DNA from: Rhytidiadelphus loreus
Lineage: Eukaryota; Streptophyta; Bryopsida; Hypnales; Hylocomiaceae
DNA: 64,000 nt
Reading direction: 5' to 3'
NCBI GenBank assembly: GCA_947034895.1
Contig: OX344764.1
Span: 72,707,348 to 72,771,347 of the forward strand
Of the stretch, positions 53,240-64,000 are shown in pieces; positions within the stretch are counted from its first letter, which is position 1; each line of letters opens with the position of its first letter. Below the pieces are notes generated by a model, which saw nothing but the letters and a program-made list of their open reading frames with translations, was not told the DNA's origin and searched no databases. The position numbers and the translations under genes were made by a program.

Positions 53240-53715
53240 CAAACAAGGGGACATATTACGGAAGCATTAGGGGACATATTACGCAACAGTGATAATTCAA
53301 TGTAGCCATGACAAAACCTCAGCGGAAGTAGAAGGTGCGGTACTTCTATCTCCACGCTCACCACTCCATTTAGGTTTGGTCCGCCCTGTAAAGAGGTACA
53401 CTAGCTTCTTTAAACGGGATTAAAAAAACAACAATATCTTTATGCCCATCAGACACATTGGCGTAAAAACAGAAAAGTAATAAGCCACTATGCCCGGTTT
53501 AGGGTAACTATTTCCCAGTGCTTTGTACCGTCATGTAAAGCTAAAGCAGTGCCTAGATTTTGGTTGAACCCCAGCATTGCTGACATCATCCGCACTACGT
53601 ATAGGCCAGATTCAAGTGGCAAGACCCCGCAAATCAAAATTAGACTAAGGGGACCTGAAAAGATAACCAGACACCATATTTCCATAGAAGCCTTGAATTT
53701 CAATTGCACATTCAA
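53240..53715 (-). pseudogene. DRM/DNMT3-type cytosine-5 methyltransferase fragment (copy A)
   Basis: This is a second relic, read on the minus strand. It has AMLGFNQNLG (family LGFPxNHTRG), then, after a frame change, RYKALGNSYPKPGIVAYYFSV (53460-53530; family RYKALGNSFQVDTVAYHFSV), then GIKILLFF (motif I start). GVVSVEIE (motif II) follows at about 53350-53370 after a possible splice acceptor. It covers the same part of the protein as the start of copy B, so the two are duplicate fragments, not exons of one gene. A stop directly precedes RYKALGNS. Confidence 0.65.
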
Positions 53716-53986
53716 TTGAACATTTAATTATTATCATTAATTCCTCCTTCTCCAAAATAACCATTTTCAGGGAGGCATGCATAAGCTTGTGCGCAATTGC
53801 CCTGAAATAGGTGCCCAAAACTGTTCGAGGAAGGAACTAATCCGCATACACAGTCTCCCAGAAATTTGCAATTAGGTTACAAATTATAGTCTCAGTAATA
53901 GGTCATTGGAGAGTACCAAGATAAAATAATAAGTCAAATCCACCAAAATAAGACGTCAGAAATCCAATGTAGACATTGCTCAATAG

Positions 53987-56900
53987 CTAAAGAGCTGACA
54001 TGGAACTACCCTCACTATCAGATGTTGCCACATCTGATTGTACTGCCTCTTCATCTACAAACTGCAGAATCCGGGGACTCACAAACCGGGCCCTAGAAGC
54101 TGCCCGAGGGTTTTGGTCAACATAATTTCGGGACAGAGCCTCCGCATACGGAGGTAGTTGAAACGATCTTGGAGGACTTGGGAAAAAACGTGGATTCACA
54201 AAAAATGGGACTGGCCTTGACGATGTCACTTTCTGCCCTTGCCTACATGAAAAAGTTAACCACATGTTAGAATATTGTAAATGAGCATGAATCAGTATCA
54301 CAAAATTCCAATGCTCCAAGGGTGACTTACTTACTGAATCGATTTGTTGTCTTGACCTTCTGGATGACGACTTCCTCCTCGTCCCCATCACCAAGGTCAA
54401 GCGACGAGGTGGCTGGAACCGCCTCAGGTACCACAGTTGCTCGAAGCACCGGAGCAATAAGGGCATTATAGATGTCCTTATGTTCTTCAAATGCAAGAAT
54501 ATGACGACGTGTTGCACGGCAGGCATGGATGCTAGAACCTGTGATATAACGAAGTGGACAATCGAGTTAATAATCAAAGGAAATTAATCAAATGAGCATA
54601 TTGTATTAAAGTGATAGTGAGAACCATACCTGTGGCTGCTGTGCAGTCAACAACTACGTCCCCTGGTGTAGTACATGCCTCAATGAACATCTGCATGAAC
54701 TCACAACCCTTTTCCTGAGGACCACGCCATGGCACGTCCCCATTCATTGTCACATCTTCATAGAAAACAAGGTTTCGAAGGATGTCGTCCTTCACTAGGT
54801 CTACACCGACCTTGGCTTGAGACGGGACAAGCTGGAACGGGAAGTCATGAAGTGTCTTCGGCCCACCATTTCGCACAAGTAAGGAAATGGAGAACCTTTG
54901 AGTCTGCATAACCAACAATATTAATATCGTAGACTGTATTGCAAAATTCAAACAAATGAATGCAACTAAAGTTATCGAGATGTACCGTTTTCTTTTTGTC
55001 TGCGGCTGATGTCAAATGGAGATGATTTGAGCCGAGATATGTCTCTAGAATGCGAAACTTGTAAGATTGACAGCATCCTAGAATGTGACTTCTGTGTAAA
55101 GGAGAGGACGCTGGGTAAATCAAAATGAGTGCACCACTATCTTGGAGGAATTCCTGAGCAAAGTCAAAAACAGGAAACAAGTAGTCGGTTTCGAAGTCGT
55201 TCCACTTTGGAACAGGAGCAGGTGCTGCTGAGATAGTAGGAATGTGGAGTCCTTCAGGTATATCAACAACCATGAAGTCCACACCTGGATTAGTTCCACT
55301 GACTCCGTCAATGGAGCGGGTCTTGTCACCAGAATGTTGCATGAATATGAAGACATCGTCAATACATTATTAGTTTGTAAAATTACATTGAATCTCGCAT
55401 TCGTTATAAAATAAAGGATGTAATATGTGAGATCATTATGCTATACTCAGATTCTATAACTGATTTGTGGAATGCAATAAATTGGAATAAGGAGGTGAAG
55501 AAATTACCATGGCTAAGAAGGCTTCAACGTCCTTGAAGGCCTGAGATTCCATGTCAAGATTCTTCAGGCCAACATTGAGTACGCACTCATCGATTCCCGG
55601 GGCGGGGATCACAGTCTTAGCCAAAGGGGTCTTGCCTTGCCCCAAGCGCTCCTGGGTGAGGGAGAAGCCAGACGATGAAGGATTCGCATCCGCTGCACTT
55701 GTAGCTGGTTCAAGCAAAGGGGTGTCATCCTTTGATACTCGCCGCTTCTTCTTCTCCTTCTCTTGCTCCTTCTCAAGTAGCCGCTTCTTCTTCTTCTCCT
55801 CGACCCGCTTCAGGTTTTCCTCGGTTTTCTTCTTGGCCTCCTCCAGTTTTTCCACCTTCTTCTTATCAGAAACCTCCCGCTTCTTGATGGCCTTATCCCG
55901 GGCCTCAGCATCCAGTCCCACGAACTCGTCAAACTCTACGTCAGTGACCACTGAATCCTTCAGTGTCTGAAATAGAGCCTCCTCTTCGGGTGGTGTAACT
56001 CCAAAGTTACACTCTAGATACCACGGGCAAGTCTGCAGATGTGGACTGGTCCACTTCTGCATTTGCGTCGAAGAGAACATACAGTCAGGGGATGATCGCT
56101 ATAGCCAGGTAGTCAAGAACGGGGGTAAGTCCTCCTTCTTGATGGCCTTCTTCCCGTACAACTCAAACTTAAAGTACCTGGGTACGGAAGATGAAAGGCC
56201 ATACTGCTCGTTAAAGTATATCAAATAAGTTATTATCAACTGTCAAATGGTAGTATGAAACTGATGAAAGAAAACTATCATAAAACTTGAATGACATGGC
56301 TGTCGTCGCCACCAGAGGATGATAATATGAAAATCTAATATTCAATAAGCTTGAATCCATATATAATTACTTTGTCCTACATAGAGCAAAGATGCAAAGT
56401 ATTTCAGAATGCATAACTATACCTGTAAATCAATCTCTTCACCGTGAGGTTGGTTCCCCTGTATGATGCAAAAGAGTCCGACTTCTTGAAGGCATCTGAT
56501 CCCTTGAACACTCCCGTGTAGGCTTGGTCCCAAAGTTTCATGCGCCATGTTTCAATATATTCCAAAAGTGACTGGGGCTCCTCTGGAACGTTCATGTCAA
56601 TAGGGAGGCTATCATTTTGAGTGATGTTCTCAAACATCTCCACAGCTGCCTCCTCCAGCTGCAAAATTTCAAGAATAATTAGAACTTAGAAAATATATAA
56701 GGCATCCAATCACATATTTCACACTCAAGAAAGCCCTCAAAGCGTGAATTGGTAAGAGAGACTACCCCTGCATAATAACAAGCCTTCGCCAAAAATATTG
56801 CCAACTTCTCTTCATTCACAGGGCGTGGTGGAAATCGACGAGCTTCTCTCGTGTGAGTGCTGGCGTTCATCCACTTTAGCCACTTGACCTTATGTCGAGG

Positions 56901-58967
56901 CTCTACTGCTGCAGTCGCCATAAGTTGAAGCTTTTCCAGTGTCAACTCAGGTACTGCATTATGACTCCAATGTCTCTCAATCTGCAGATGTCGAAGTATC
57001 AAAAAACAATGGAGCTTTATACATCATATAATGGATGGGAGAATAACGCAACGAAATTGTCGTACCTCCTTAAGCCAGTCCGGAGTGAGAGCGGGATTTG
57101 CTACCGCCACGATTTTCGAGAGTCTCTTGTAATGTCTATCCGTGGAGTCCTTTATAGCCGATTTCATGGTGGAAGCAACTGCCTCTCTGGCCACCTCAAT
57201 AACTGGATTCTCTTCTTTCAGTTTGCGAATTGCCGCATCAGCCGCTGCGGAAATTTCTTGCTGAATCACCACATTAGAGGTTATTTTCAAGTCATATTGA
57301 GTTGATAAAAAGGTCACAACTCAAACAATCAAATCATTGGATCAGAAGGACAGATATGATTTATGGCTTACCTTGAATATGAAACCAGTAAATATTTGAA
57401 GTGGCATAGTATACCAACTTGTCCGAGTGTACATCTTGCATGCATGCACCTCATCCTCCGTCAATAGCTCCTGGAACTTTTCAAGTTCCATAACTCCATA
57501 CTTCTGGACACGGTAAAGAGTGTGGACAAGGTTCGTTTTCACGTGGGAATTCTCGGTGTGCCTGTTGTAGGACAACCATGTTAGACTTGAATGCGAATGA
57601 CGTAAAATCAATGTATATCATCTAATATAGATAGAAGGGCTATTCAACCATGAATAGAAAATTTAAAGGGACGAATGACTTACATATTTATATCATGCAT
57701 TGCCTGCATCGCTACACCGATTCTCTGTCTGGTGTCCAAGACAATAGAATCCACACTCACATGCCAAGTGAGCTCTTGGCTGTGCAGCCTTTGGATATGA
57801 TTCATCCAAGATATTCGTCTGTGATTTCCATCGCAGACGAAAAACTTGTAATCCACAAGGTGCTTCAAGGACGGAATTGACTTCAAGTGTGCATTGAAGT
57901 TGTCATTCACGGAGTTCCAAATTGGACCCCCCACCCCATTCCTTCTTCTCTACTTCAGTGAACACCTCCGTGTTCCCCTTCTCGTCCGAAAAGGAAACGT
58001 AGAATACTCGTGCACCCTCATCATATCCTCTGGAGAACTGGTTGTCGAGCTGAGTCAAGTCGCACATCAAGGTTGGCCTCACCATTGGCATCGGCACCAA
58101 CCTGCAAAGCGGGATCTTCATGCGCGAGTGCCCGTCAGACGTCATCTTCAAGCTGTTGATGACTGTAACTGAGTCAAATGTTTGCACACGACGAATGTCC
58201 TCCTCCATGAAGCCAGGTCCCACTCCCGGGATATGATCTTGCTCAGAATCATCATCCTCCGTAGGGAACACAATGACATCGCGATCACCGCATTTGGCAG
58301 CCACGTCAGCAGATCCAATAGCACTTGGGCATTGTCCTTGATCCTACAAGTGAAGGTAAACATCAGATTCAAATGAAGATGACACCAAGACAGAGCCCAT
58401 ATTCCTCAATACGAGAATGAAAAATATCATATTAGTTTCCAACATCAGATTCATAAAACTAAAGTGGAGGTAATGTAATCAACCATTTTGGATGACAGGC
58501 TATATTGTGACCTACGAATCGGTACACGGACAAGCCTCTAATAGAAGCCTGAACATCCCGCAACACAATATTAGAATGTCGTTGTCTGACATCTGTCCAG
58601 AGTCAACATCATCGAGGTCTCTCGTGCAATAGTCATCCCTATTCTCAGACACTGTAATTTCCAGATCCCATGATCCTAATGACGTGCAGCAAGATGATTG
58701 CGGTGATAACGGTCTCTCCAAATTTCTGATTTCCACTAGTTCATCAAGCTCACGAATGAGGTCATCAAGGTCGCCTACCATCTGCGCTTGATCGTCATGT
58801 GGAGCATCAATAGCACCCTTGCCAGCGACCGGGAATGGTGCTGGGGCAACATCCGTCATAGGTACATCCATCCCTGTTTGTAGTAAATGGTCCTCTTGCG
58901 GAGGGTCGATGCGCTCAACTTCAGCCGATTCGGATTCAATTATCTGCACCGGAATTATTACAATCAT
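53987..58967 (-). pseudogene. ParB-like + beta-class N4/N6 amino-methyltransferase fusion gene, intron-rich, probably decayed
   Basis: Hand-spliced exons: 58512-58967 (acidic, disordered), 57684-58343, 57372-57561, 57066-57260, 56724-56981, 56423-56658, 55508-56177, 54986-55321, 54630-54903, 54331-54538 and 53987-54242. Introns are GT-AG, except the donor after 56724, which is not canonical. The C-terminal part is a beta-class methyltransferase: GVDFMVVDIPEG at the motif IV position (DIPE for DPPY, 55253-55264), then EFLQDSGALILIY, then KGCEFMQMFIEACTTPGD and VVVDCTAATGSSIHACRATR (motifs X and I), closing with FEEHKDIYNAL. The N-terminal part has FVCDGNHRRISW, then a block with HTENSHVKTNLV, resembling ParB. 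A Lys/Glu coiled-coil stretch (55700-55900) links them. Lesions: one extra G in 57927-57932, TAG at 56099-56101, and an unclear end of exon 1. The methyltransferase exons themselves are open. Function is unknown; it may modify or only bind DNA. Confidence 0.7.
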
Positions 58968-59099
58968 TAGTTATAGGAAGACCCGACTTCTATTTCGCCA
59001 TGACTCATTGAAGTTCACAAGTAAAGTGCATGACCTACAATAATCCAGCGCTATGAGAAAGTCCCAATACTTAAGAATAAATTTGATATTCACTAATTT

Positions 59100-61082
59100 C
59101 CGCGCTCAGACTGCCACCCCTGGGACCCCCTCTCGGTACCAAGAGGGCCCACTCGGGACTACATGCTATGCACAGAAACGGAACAGGCTACGGCGCTGGC
59201 CATCCTCAGGCAGATGCGAGCATGGCTCTCTCACGAAGGCCACGATGACGGAGACTGTATCGGTAAAAAAATACAATGGATTCCCTGCCTTCCGAGCTCA
59301 GCCAGCAGTGAAGCGGACACCCTCTCGGTACCGAGAGGGCCCCAAGACGAGACGAAGCTTTGCTCAGCAAAAAAAAACCTCGGTGATCACGCGAGCCATA
59401 TGCGGGTCGAAACTCATTCTCTTTCACAGCTCCAAAAAAGGTGGTGACCTAATTGAAAAATAAAACATTGGTGAACCAGAATCCCGAGCTCAGCCAACAG
59501 GGGTTCGGACCCCCTCTCGGAACCGAGAGGGCCCTGAGACGATACGAAGCTGTGTACAGAGAAGGGACACCTCGATGAGCACGCGACCCGCAGGCAGAGG
59601 GAGGCTCGCTGCACTCACCCGTGAGAACAAGGTGGCGACAGCAAAGGAAAAAAATGCAATGGTGAACCTCCCTTAGCGAGCTCAACCAGTTGGGTCAAGG
59701 ACCCTCCCTCGGTACCGAGAGGGCCCACGGGAAACGCCGAGCTATGCACACAGAAGGGTCAGCCCACGAAGCACGTGACCCGCAACTCACCCGAGAAAAT
59801 AAGGTGGCGACAGCAAAGGAAAAAAATGCAACGGTGAACCTGCCTTAGCGAGCTCAACCAGTTGGGTCAAGGACCCCCCCTCGGTACCGAGAGGGCCCAC
59901 GGGAAACGCCGAGCTATGCACACAGAAGGGTCAGCCCACAAAGCACGCGACCCGCAACTCACCCGAGAAAATAAGGTGGCGGCAGTGAAGGAAAAAAATG
60001 CAACGGTGAACCTGCCTTAGCGAGCTCAACCAGTTGGGTCAAGGACCCTCCCTCGGTACCGAGAGGGCCCACGGGAAACGCCGAGCTATGCACACAGAAG
60101 GGTCAGCCCACAAAGCACGCGACCCGCAACTCACCCGAGAAAATAAGGTGGCGGCAGTGAAGGAAAAAAATGCAACGGTGAACCTGCCTTAGCGAGCTCA
60201 ACCAGTTGGGTCAAGGACCCTCCCTCGGTACCGAGAGGGCCCACGGGAAACGCCGAGCTATGCACACAGAAGGGTCAGCCCACGAAGCACGTGACCCGCA
60301 ACTCACCCGAGAAAATAAGGTGGCGACAGCAAAGGAAAAAAATGCAACGGTGAACCTGCCTTAGCGAGCTCAACCAATTGGGTCAAGGACCCCCCCTCGG
60401 TACCGAGAGGGCCCACGGGCAATGCCGAGCTATGCACACAAAAGGGTCAGCCCACAAAGCACGTGACCCGCAACTCACCCGAGAAAATAAGGTGGCGACA
60501 GCAAAGGAAAAAAATGCAACGGTGAACCTGCCTTAGCGAGCTCAACCAGTTGGGTCAAGGACCCCCCCTCGGTACCGAGAGGGCCCACGGGAAACGCCGA
60601 GCTATGCACACAGAAGGGTCAGCCCACGAAGCACGTGACCCGCAACTCACCCGAGAAAATAAGGTGGCGACAGCAAAGGAAAAAAATGCAACGGTGAACC
60701 TGCCTTAGCGAGCTCAACCAGTTGGGTCAAGGACCCCCCCTCGGTACCGAGAGGGCCCACGGGCAACGCCGAGCTATGCACACAGAAGGGTCAGCCCACA
60801 AAGCACGCGACCCGCAACTCACCCGAGAAAATAAGGTGGCGGCAGTGAAGGAAAAAAATGCAACGGTGAACCTGCCTTAGCGAGCTCAACCAGTTGGGTC
60901 AAGGACCCCCCCTCGGTACCGAGAGGGCCCACGGGCAACGCCGAGCTATGCACACAGAAGGGTCAGCCCACGAAACACGCGACCCGCCACTCACCCGTGA
61001 GAACAAGATGGCGACAGCAGAGGAAAAAAATGCAACGGTGAACCTACCTTAGCGAGCTCAACCAGTTGGGTCAAGGACCCCC
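59100..61082. repeat. Tandem array of 12 copies, period 192 bp then 172 bp
   Basis: Using the TCGGTACC landmark, copies sit at 59133, 59325, 59517, 59709, 59881, 60053, 60225, 60397, 60569, 60741 and 60913, so three steps are 192 bp and then all are 172 bp. A twelfth copy is cut just before its landmark. The 172-bp form lacks 20 bp (GGCAGAGGGAGGCTCGCTGC, present at about 59591-59610) between short GCA repeats. Each unit has a palindrome, perfect over 20 bp (CCCTCTCGGTACCGAGAGGG) in the copy at about 59320. Inner copies are nearly identical and outer ones diverged. Open frames across it are not genes. Confidence 0.95.
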
Positions 61083-64000
61083 TGTGAGCCCTCAAGTTGG
61101 CACTTGGAACTCTGAACTTATTTTTCGCGATTTTTAGTTAATTTTTAAGTGGAAAATAGGAAAAAACATATAAAAATACAATTATTGTGGGTTTTGGTAG
61201 AAGTCCCTACCAAAGAGGTGTGTCATGGCCTTAAATGCGGGAAATACGTAAGACGTTACATTTTCACTAATTTTAGGTCTTATTAGTATAAATAAGTAGT
61301 TATGTTAGTAATTCCGAGCGATGTGAGAATTTGAGAGTTAACCAGTCCTAGTGTCTTGTTCATGTAATACAACAGCTATAAGTATACATGTAACAAACTG
61401 GTTAAAAGTTAGAGTCTAGTCAGAGTCAGTCCAAATCCAACTCGAAAGAGTTAGATTTATTGTTTGCAGGTAATTTTGAGAAATACATTCATTCGCAGAC
61501 CAAGATGGAGGAAATGATGATTGGAACATACAGAGAGGTGCTTTTCTAGGTCAAAGCATGCCAGGAGGTCAAATAGAAGCCCAATCATCCAAGATTCCCC
61601 CGGTATCAAGAATAATTTTCCCCCTGGGTGGAAATTATTAAAGAATTGCTAAAAATAGCATTCTTATTGGAGATTTGGTTTTGCCCTTAGTTGATGGACA
61701 TCTTGTAGAAGATTGCCCAAAAGTTTCGGGATTTTACAAAACTCCACGATGACTCCATGGGAAGTCAACCGCTTAAAACTGCATTCGTAAATTTCTAGAA
61801 ATTACCAATGTTGCGGTAAAATCGCACTAAAAATTAGGATAGTGTTTTGTGTGCCAATAAAGAGCCCTGTCAAGTTTGAAGACATTCCGACATTCCCAAG
61901 TACCAGAATTAGAACCGACAGCGAATTTTACAAGAATTTACAACTTGGCGGCGGGTTGACCGGCGAACCAAGAGCTAGCGGTGTCCGAACGGAGCGTTTC
62001 AAGGGTCAATTCTTACTCCCACGAATATTCTAAACCACCCAGGACCAACAGTTTCATCAAAAGACGCAAACTCCAAAAGTTAGCTTTTTAACTTTTGTTC
62101 TGAGTTACCGTGACTCAAATTTGCGCTTTAAAACGGCTGGAGAGGTAGGGGTAAGGGGTCCCTTAGGCTAATTGGGGTCTTCTGAACACGATGGCGCAGT
62201 TTGTTTTCAGTTTCGAGTTGTCCCTCAAAAGATAGAGAGGGTCAGCCCTTAGTTTGACTTTTAAAAGGTAATTTTTGATTAATCTGGGTTGATTTTGCAA
62301 ATATCTCTTGTAAAATCGAAGATTGGATTTGCCCAAGATACTTGTCTTGCGTAAGAAGCCATCTTTTGGACTAAAGAAAGCCAATTTAGAACTAACCCTA
62401 GATTAAAACACAAAATATCTTGGTTAATTAGGTAGGTTTTCAAAATATCTTTGGGAAAATCAAATATTTGATTTGGGAAAAGATTCTAAGGCCATTTAGG
62501 GCCTAGAAGGAACTCGCTTGAGAACCTTCCTTTCCATTAAACAAAGATTATTTTGAAAATACGTTTAGGTAGTTTAGCAAAATATCTAGATTGAAAGTAA
62601 AAGATAATTTACGAACAACTTACCGGGGAGGGGCCGGGAGCGAGTATATAAGGCCCTTCCTCGAGGTTGTTCGTGGCCCTCATTCTTTGTTTCATTCTTG
62701 TTGTTGCTCTTGTCGTGCTACCGACACTTGTCGGAGCACTTTTTAAAGCCAAATTTTGGCTATTTTCTTCTATTTTCTTCTATTTTCTTGTACTTTGAAG
62801 GTCCGGAGGGCCCCTTCAAAGCTTTGTTTCTTTTCTTGTTTGAATTTGGAGGCTTCAAGCCCCAAAACTTTGTTTTCCAAGAGTTTAGGTGGAGGAAATC
62901 CCCTAACTCTAGTGTTGTTTGTGTTAACTAACTTATTTCTTGAATTTGGAGGCTTCAAGCCCCAAAACTTTGACATTTTGGGAGTTGTGGGATTAGTTCC
63001 CAAACTCTACTTTGATTTTGTTGTTCTTTTGAATACTAACCAACCATTTGTGTGAATTGAGAATAGTCTGTGAACTTAAAACTTTAAAGCGGCGAAGCTA
63101 GACTTTGCCAAAAGGTTTTGAGCATCACCACGTGCCAAAACTCGTTGTATAACGGGTGTTTGGTTTGAATAGTTACTAATGTTCGGTTAAACACTGTCAT
63201 GTGTACCTCCTTTAGTGATTAAACTTAAAACTTTGCTTTGAATTTTGGAGATTAGTTTTTAATGTTCGGTTAAACACTGTCATGTGTACCTCCTTTAAGA
63301 ACTAAGTTTTCAAAATACTAGTTTGGGTCCTTGGATACTGGTTATTCCTGGGGTTGCTCCCGCACGGCGGAGCTTTGACTTTGAAACCTGGAAACGGGTA
63401 CTTGAAATTTTAAATTGTTCGGTTATACCTGGGGTTGCCCCCGCACGGCGAAGCTTTGACTTTTAAAAGTTAAAATTCACCATTGTGGGAAAAACTAATT
63501 TGTGGTTTGCACGGCGGAGCTTTGAACTTTTAAATTCGCATTTGTGAAAAATACTAATACCAGGGATTGTCCCTCAAGGCGAAGCTTTAACCTTAATAAT
63601 AAGAATCAGGGAAGTAAGATCCTTTGAAACTTATTTAAAGACTAAGAGCCTTGAATTGTTTCTCTTCCGATTGTGCAAGTTGTGGAGGTATTTGGCCTCC
63701 CAAGCTTGTTATTGTTTCTTTATTAGATTGCTAGTTTTATTTTCAATTTTCAATTTTACAATCAATTGAGTCAATATAGTTGTTGGTTGTGTCTTTTATT
63801 TCCATAGAAACTTATTCCCCCTGCTGTGGTTTTCTTTCTTTGCTAGTTATTAATTTTGAATTATGTGGGACTTTTAGAATGATTAAAATTAGCTCGTAAG
63901 TAGGATTCAGATTTTCTGAAGAGGACCGATCCAGCCCCAAAGAAATCAGTTCGAGAGGACCAGTACGGGGTCGGATTCAAGACTGACGGGGTCGGGCCAA
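61083..64000 (+). mobile_element. LTR-like sequence interrupting the array (runs off the window)
   Basis: It begins TGTGAGCC exactly where the twelfth array copy is broken, has no coding frame of note, and carries a TATATAAG box at 62645 followed by a T/C-rich leader. These are features of a long retrotransposon LTR and untranslated region. The second end, primer-binding site and target duplication are outside the window, so the class is not proven. Short internal repeats: GGCTTCAAGCCCCAAAACTT at about 62852 and 62951; TGTTCGGTTAAACACTGTCA at about 63180 and 63261; and CCCGCACGGCGGAGCTTTGA with variants at about 63359, 63440, 63507 and 63570. Confidence 0.5.
62645..62652 (+). promoter_or_regulatory. 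TATA box of the LTR-like sequence
   Basis: TATATAAG lies in a locally GC-rich stretch (GGGGCCGGGAGCGAG before, GGCCCTTCC after), about 30 bp ahead of a pyrimidine-rich candidate start region. This is a typical plant RNA polymerase II core promoter layout. Confidence 0.5.

Noticed and set aside
55551..55970. 139-codon plus-strand frame rich in Ser and Phe
   Set aside because: It is the antisense of the Lys/Glu-rich exon of the minus-strand fusion gene.
59053..59685. Open frames of 66-136 codons on both strands in the array region
   Set aside because: They change frame between repeat units and follow the array's base pattern; no motif, no splice support.
59100..61082. CRISPR-like array
   Set aside because: Units are head-to-tail copies without unique spacers and the genome is eukaryotic.

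Overview
The window is nuclear DNA of a green land plant. Three intact multi-exon genes have canonical GT-AG introns of roughly 80-1,000 bp: a chloroplast-targeted protein (minus, 15574-18292), a Golgi/ER class I alpha-mannosidase of the MNS3 type (plus, 20961-25474) and protein arginine methyltransferase PRMT1 (plus, 29338-32651). I spliced all three by hand and each gives one continuous frame (265, 695 and 391 aa). The species cannot be named from the sequence. The short introns and AT-rich, transposon-filled spacers would fit a non-seed plant, but that is a guess.

Layout. 1-15.5 kb is a nested mosaic of DNA-transposon relics: a decayed hAT/DUF4371 transposase gene split by three younger insertions, TTAA-flanked elements, a Stowaway-like MITE, a MITE carrying a perfect 82-bp hairpin, and a Dof zinc-finger pseudogene. 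15.5-32.7 kb is the gene island. 33-52 kb is again repeats: a family with 4-bp target duplications (three copies), a 273-bp reiterated unit arranged as a large inverted repeat, a 3.6-kb CACTA-like element with a MULE-type MITE inside it, and foldback elements.

52-64 kb is the most unusual part. On the minus strand lies a 10-11 exon gene (about 54.0-59.0 kb) whose C-terminal half is a beta-class N4/N6 amino-methyltransferase (motif IV region first, then motifs X-I). Its N-terminal part contains a ParB-like segment with a DGNHR signature. That order is known from prokaryotic and phage ParB-methylase fusions, so seeing it intron-rich in a plant is the main discovery candidate. The catalytic DPPY position reads DIPE, and the N-terminal exons carry at least one frameshift and one stop, so this copy is probably decaying. 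Just downstream are two partial DRM/DNMT3-type cytosine-5 methyltransferase pseudogenes. Just upstream is a 12-copy tandem array whose period changes from 192 to 172 bp. The array is cut by an LTR-like sequence that runs off the window.

Several transposon families here could be defined because they inserted into other recognisable sequences, which reveals the empty sites. One TIR family (CATTAG...CTAATG) appears to insert with no target-site duplication. Another (GGGTnnTTGCAAGAAACAC) makes 4-bp duplications.
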